10,048 nucleotides of DNA from Phoronis pallida (Eukaryota > Phoronida > Phoronidae), in NCBI GenBank assembly GCA_028565715.1, contig JAOXYC010255009.1, positions 1 to 10,048 of the forward strand, in the 5' to 3' direction. A model generated the notes under the pieces. The model was not told the origin of the DNA. It made no database searches and saw nothing but the letters and a program-made list of their open reading frames with translations. Positions 7,238-10,048 of this stretch are shown in pieces. How positions within the stretch are numbered: the first letter of the stretch is position 1; every line of letters starts with the position of its first letter. Made by a program: the position numbers and the translations under genes.

Positions 7238-7317
7238 AATAATGTGGTCCCTCACAGAACTTCCGTTATTCAGTCAATGGAAACACATTGACTGAATAAA
7301 CCAGGGACCACATTATT
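7238..7317. repeat. two-stage hairpin, 15-bp and 14-bp perfect stems
   Basis: The outer stem AATAATGTGGTCCCT (7238-7252) pairs perfectly with AGGGACCACATTATT (7303-7317). The inner stem TTATTCAGTCAATG (7266-7279) pairs perfectly with CATTGACTGAATAA (7286-7299), leaving the 6-nt loop GAAACA. An asymmetric internal loop of 13 and 3 nt separates the stems. The 80-nt size and loop fit a precursor-microRNA-like shape or a tiny foldback transposon. The asymmetric bulge and the lack of any known mature sequence that I recognise argue against claiming a microRNA. Confidence 0.8.
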
Positions 7318-7532
7318 TGACTTGAACCCAAATTAATCAGCCCTTTTCAAGTTTTGTTTTTATGCAACAAAACTTGAAAAACGTCAGAGATGCACATTTC
7401 AATTTATTCAGAATCCTGCTACAAGACATGTAAAGTAATGGGATTCTGGACAAATCATTCAAGATGACAACAAATGCAAGGTCACAGTTTCAAGTCATAC
7501 TTTCATTGTTTTCACAGTTTCACATACCAAAT

Positions 7533-7862
7533 GATTCACATACTTTCCATGTAAATTGATTCACATACTTTCCATGTGTAAATTGATTCGACATACTTTC
7601 CATGTGAATTAATTCACATACTTTCCATGTGAATTGATTCACATACTTTCCATGTGAATTGATTCACATACTTTCCATGTAAATTGATTCACATACTTTC
7701 CATGTGAATTGATTCACATACTTTCCATGTAAATTGATTCACATACTTTCCATGTGAATTGATTCACATACTTTCCATGTAAATTGATTCACAAACTTTC
7801 CATGTGAATTAATTCAAATACTTTCCATGAGAATCGATTCACAATTACTTTCCATGGGAATT
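7533..7862. repeat. 25-bp minisatellite, 13 copies, palindromic unit
   Basis: The core CTTTCCATG occurs at 7543, 7568, 7596, 7621, 7646, 7671, 7696, 7721, 7746, 7771, 7796, 7821 and 7848. The spacing is exactly 25 bp except at the ends (28 and 27). The unit is about CATGTGAATTGATTCACATA plus CTTTC. Within it GTGAAT-TG-ATTCAC is a perfect inverted repeat, so each unit can form a small stem. From 7646 to 7795 units alternate between TGTGAATTG and TGTAAATTG forms, giving a 50-bp higher-order period. Edge copies are more diverged, as usual in arrays that grow by unequal exchange. It is not a CRISPR array, since there are no unique spacers. Confidence 0.92.
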
Positions 7863-8015
7863 GAAAAAGACCATCCATGTTTTTATTGAACAAAAACACA
7901 TTTTCAAACTGAATTCCATACAGAAAGCCAGCAGCCCTGACAGAATACTAACATCAGAACTCCTGGTTCTTTGATTTGATTAGTTTATGAAACTGTGAAA
8001 ACTAAAACAAACATC

Positions 8016-8071
8016 CAACTTCTAATGTTCTGATAATCAGGTTGGTGTTATGATCAGAACATAGGAAGTTG
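8016..8071. repeat. hairpin with 19-nt arms
   Basis: CAACTTCTAATGTTCTGAT (8016-8034) pairs at 17 of 19 positions with the inverse strand of ATCAGAACATAGGAAGTTG (8053-8071), with an 18-nt loop. It is intronic, with no transposon ends or target duplication seen. It could be a foldback remnant. Confidence 0.65.
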
Positions 8072-8522
8072 TTTTAATCAAAAAATTCAAAACATGTCAC
8101 AAAATTCAAGGGAGGAAATTGCTGAAAATTAATCGATATAAATTCCATGAATCTTCATTGAGTAGACTTGGTTATCTTGACAACACCTGAAAAATATACA
8201 ACTGAACTTGTGGAGAGTGATGCTTTCGATAAACAAGGCTATCAGATACAGCAACATTGCATTTCTCAAAGAACACATGCAATTTTGGTCTCAAAGATGC
8301 TTCATAGTAGCAATATGCTGTTACATACTTCCAGAACATCCAGTACATTGGTAAATCATTGAGTTTGATTGCCTGTAATGAGAGCCATCTGTGGCATTGC
8401 GTCAAAAGCCCGCAATTTTCGGACTGTTCGTCATTTTCGGACACCAACAATTATTTTCAAAAGTAATTTTTGGTATTTCTATGCTCAAAAATGGAAAGAT
8501 CAAGACAGCCTGGCTTATATAC

Positions 8523-8662
8523 CTATTATGATCTGGGCCCACCATGGAATACTTGTATTCAGTCTGTATACGGTTCATTTGCATAAACTGGTGTAGTCGA
8601 CTCTTGGCATTCTCCATCGTCCAGTTACCATGGATATTGGCTGTGAAATCAACCTCTTCTGA
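8523..8662 (-). CDS. DHX9: DHX9 exon E2: first half of dsRBD2
   Basis: The exon follows an AG at 8664-8663 and ends at a GTATAT donor (8522-8517) in phase 2, leaving AG to be completed to AGG (Arg) by E3. It encodes 46 full codons, including HGNWTMENAKSRLHQFMQ and YKYSMVGPDHN. These match DHX9 dsRBD2: helix alpha-1 (NAKSRLHQF) and the start of the beta sheet, with the GPDHNR loop that is almost invariant in vertebrate DHX9. The domain contacts the dsRNA minor groove and, in fly MLE, docks on the helicase core. An AG four bases inside the exon would break the frame, so the acceptor chosen here is well supported. Confidence 0.94.
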
Positions 8663-8937
8663 CTGAAATGAAAAATATTTCTTTTCTTTAAATCACTTAT
8701 CCACAAATTTGTCATTCTTACAAACTGATAACACAGTTTCTGTCATAAATTAAGAATAAAATATTTTTTTTATGTCATTTTTTCTTAACCAAATTGTTAC
8801 AAAACAATCAAAGCCTAGTATCTCCAAAAAGGATTTTAGGGGTTGCAAGATCCAGGGTCTGATAAGTTCGTGCAGAATGTCAGTCTCAATAATTTATGCT
8901 AGTGATGTCGTTCACACTGTTAATCAAACCGAACTGT

Positions 8938-9330
8938 AATACTCAACATCCGACTAAAGTCACTCTAGCGAAAGGAGACGCGAATGCGCGGAAAGTCGTT
9001 TGTTTATGTGGACAAGGTCCGGGGGTAGGTGCCTTGTGGAATGATATTTCTTTCAACCACGGATACTTCGCCAAGTTCTTCAACTTCCCGCTGTCGACAT
9101 ATACACCCATTGGCACAGCAGTGGTAGTTGGCTTGCATTGAGACACGTGGATTTCTCAGAATTCGATGCCAAATAAACTGCCGAAAAAACTCCCTTTACT
9201 TTCAATCATACAATTCAGAGGGCGCAACTAGTTGTCCACATCGCATCCGGGACCCTTCCTATCCTGTCACGTGTGAACGCGCATTCGCGTCTCCTTTCGC
9301 TAGAGTGAATTAAGTCGAATGTTGAGTATT
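8938..9330. mobile_element. MITE, 393 bp, with 53-bp terminal inverted repeats
   Basis: The left arm 8938-8990 (from AATACTCAACAT) and right arm 9278-9330 match in inverse orientation at 50 of 53 positions. They include the CpG-rich phrase AAAGGAGACGCGAATGCGCG. A shorter inner pairing, ATGTGGACAA (9006-9015) against TTGTCCACAT (9232-9241), may extend the arms. A TA dinucleotide lies at each end (8940-8941 and 9327-9328), compatible with a TA target duplication of the Tc1/mariner kind. The outer bases also pair, so the exact ends are not proven. The interior has no convincing transposase. It lies in the intron between E1 and E2. Confidence 0.82.
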
Positions 9331-9482
9331 GATCTGCCATCTTGTTGCTAAATCCCCACAACTATTTCAGTCTGTGATTTTCATTACCTGGCTGTGGTTC
9401 AGTCCAAGTTAAAGCACAGAAAATAAATTTTAACTTAAAAAATATGTTTAGGGACACATCACACACAAAAACAATTGCCTTT

Positions 9483-9942
9483 ATTAATACCGTATAGCCC
9501 CGCAATTGAGCGCATGTGCCTATATGTGAATATGCGCCTATACACGGAATATATAGGCCCATGCGCCTATTTTGCGAGAAATTTGAGTTGCGTCTATAGT
9601 AGTAGTAGTAGTAATATTTTATTTAAGTGACATGTTCTTGTTCAATACATTAATCATAAAATAAATCGAAATATTGAAATCATGTACATAAAGAACCCAG
9701 CCCAATTTGGGCTTACAAGTCACTGAAAGTTGCAATATACATTCGACAGTCAACAAAGTGACAAGTGTTAATATGTCAAGAGTGCGCCTATATCCGGAGC
9801 GCCCTGTTAACATGGGCCTAATCGCGGAACCTTTAGGCCCATGTACCTATTTTGCGGGAATTTGAATTGACAAATTTTGAAAGCAAAATGCATTATTTCG
9901 CATGTAGGCACTTGCGCTCAATTGCGGGGCTATACATTAATA
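9483..9942. mobile_element. MITE, about 446 bp, with 39-bp TIRs and ATTAATA target duplication
   Basis: The ends 9492-9530 and 9897-9935 are inverted repeats at about 36 of 39 positions (outer part GTATAGCCCCGCAATTGAGC). They are flanked by a direct repeat ATTAATA (9483-9489 and 9936-9942), 7 bp perfect or 8 bp with one mismatch, which fits a hAT-like element best. Inside, about 55 bp is directly repeated (9535-9590 and 9815-9869), sharing GGCCCATG..CCTATTTTGCG. The right end of the element lies 37 bp from the E1 donor. No protein coding is visible, so it is non-autonomous. Confidence 0.82.
9596..9780 (-). mobile_element. probable retroelement 3'-end fragment nested in the MITE
   Basis: Between the two internal direct repeats of the MITE lies sequence unlike the rest. 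On the minus strand it runs from a short hairpin (AGCCCAA-TTGGGCT type, 9699-9713) through AT-rich sequence into a microsatellite of about five CTA units (9596-9611). A small 3' hairpin followed by a short tandem tail is a common ending of some non-LTR retrotransposons and their SINEs. The call rests on this pattern only; boundaries are approximate and the family is unknown. Confidence 0.4.
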
Positions 9943-9978
9943 GACTTTAAACAGTAAGTTGATATCTTGGATACCTAC

Positions 9979-10048
9979 CTCCTCCAATTTTCGTTTCTCA
10001 GCGATTCTCTCTTCAAATGTCATGTGTGGCACTCTCGGTTCATACTGC
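9979..10048 (-). CDS. DHX9: DHX9 exon E1: charged linker before dsRBD2 (open at window end)
   Basis: This reads 23 codons in frame with the next exon, including PHMTFEERIAEKRKLEE, and ends at a GTAGGT donor (9978-9973) in phase 0. Joined to E2 it gives KRKLEE-SEEVDF. The segment is rich in Glu, Lys and Arg and probably helical. In DHX9 this position is the linker between dsRBD1 and dsRBD2. The exon runs to the window edge. The first transcribed bases are GCAG, so the true acceptor might fall right after them (exon starting at 10044), or the exon may continue beyond the window; the sequence cannot decide. This linker is poorly conserved, so the exon rests on frame continuity and the good donor more than on family similarity. 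Confidence 0.82.

Larger units (their letters stand above)
6516..8522 (-). other. longest intron (between E2 and E3), repeat-rich
   Basis: This 2,007-bp intron separates the two parts of dsRBD2. It holds a compact hairpin (7238-7317), a 25-bp minisatellite (about 7533-7862) and a second hairpin (8016-8071). From 6516 to 7200 and from 8080 to 8522 I see only AT-rich sequence; two copies of ATTTTCGGAC at about 8415 and 8432 are the sole small repeat. E2 and E3 join with no missing residues against the family, so no hidden coding exon is needed. Confidence 0.8.
197..10048 (-). other. DHX9: DHX9/maleless-type RNA helicase A gene, internal part (12 exons, both ends missing)
   Basis: Twelve minus-strand exons join into about 501 codons with every intron bounded by GT and AG and every phase consistent: 0,2,1,0,0,0,0,1,0,1,0 from E1 to E12. 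The product has, in order, the second dsRBD (local residues about 38-120), a Trp-containing linker (about 192-215), Walker A GQTGCGKTTQ (272-281), motif Ia TQPRRISA (from 304), DEIH (372-375) and SAT (404-406). This order and the near-identical blocks are diagnostic of DHX9/MLE rather than other DEAH helicases such as DHX36 or DHX30. The family protein is an ATP-driven 3'-5' RNA/DNA helicase of about 1,250-1,300 residues, mainly nuclear, acting on structured RNA and RNA-DNA hybrids. About 40% of the expected length is here. dsRBD1, most of RecA2, the C-terminal helicase domains and the RGG tail are outside the window. The window shows no promoter, start codon, stop codon or poly(A) signal for the gene. 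Confidence 0.96.

Noticed and set aside
7533-7862. CRISPR-like array of 25-bp repeats
   Set aside because: Repeats abut each other with no unique spacers, and the host gene is eukaryotic with introns; it is a minisatellite.
8172-8450. Open frame of 92 codons on the minus strand upstream of E3 in the long intron
   Set aside because: E2 and E3 join exactly as in the family without it. It lacks a recognisable domain and is probably chance.
8896-9141. Open frame of 81 codons on the plus strand inside the 53-bp-TIR MITE (and its minus-strand counterpart)
   Set aside because: It starts outside the element, has no family similarity I recognise, no DDE-type motif, and both strands are open over the same bases, suggesting chance in a GC-richer patch.

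Overview
The window is animal nuclear DNA. It holds the middle part of one intron-rich protein gene on the minus strand, and both ends of that gene lie outside the window. Twelve exons, all bounded by GT and AG, join without a frame break into about 501 codons. The product is clearly DHX9 (RNA helicase A, orthologue of Drosophila maleless), judged by motif order and close residue-level similarity to vertebrate DHX9. I see no second protein gene. The organism is probably an invertebrate with AT-rich, repeat-laden introns, perhaps a marine lophotrochozoan or another non-vertebrate; the species cannot be named from sequence alone.

In transcription order (right to left), exon E1 (9979 to window end) carries the charged linker before the second double-stranded-RNA-binding domain. 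E2 (8523-8662), E3 (6469-6515) and E4 (6020-6156) encode that domain. E5 (5521-5610) and E6 (4501-4662) encode the linker and the tryptophan-rich segment that matches the minimal transactivation domain of human DHX9. E7 (3762-3959) carries Walker A, E8 (3027-3240) motifs Ia and Ib, E9 (2604-2686) the DEIH box and E10 (1761-1917) motif III (SAT). E11 (583-689) and E12 (197-295) begin the second RecA-like lobe with its acidic/basic insertion. dsRBD1 would lie to the right of the window; the rest of RecA2, the winged-helix/HA2/OB region and the RGG tail would lie to the left.

The introns hold most of the unusual material. The 5' two thirds of E10, with its acceptor, is present in two extra tandem copies (1951-2228) whose differences from the real exon over the shared codons are all silent. 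A smaller, more decayed copy of the start of E5 lies at 5654-5702. Other intronic features are two tRNA-derived SINE fragments (1-77 and about 912-1006), a 185-bp hAT-like MITE with a perfect 8-bp target duplication (4265-4449), a MITE with 53-bp terminal inverted repeats (8938-9330), a MITE with a 7-bp target duplication and an inner insertion (9490-9935), and a possible further foldback element (1070-1455). There are also three strong hairpins (5095-5257, 7238-7317, 8016-8071) and a 13-copy, 25-bp minisatellite built from a palindromic unit (about 7533-7862).

Nothing here looks like a new multi-gene system. The best lead is the set of partial exon copies with preserved coding sequence, followed by the high density of foldback elements inside the gene for a dsRNA helicase.
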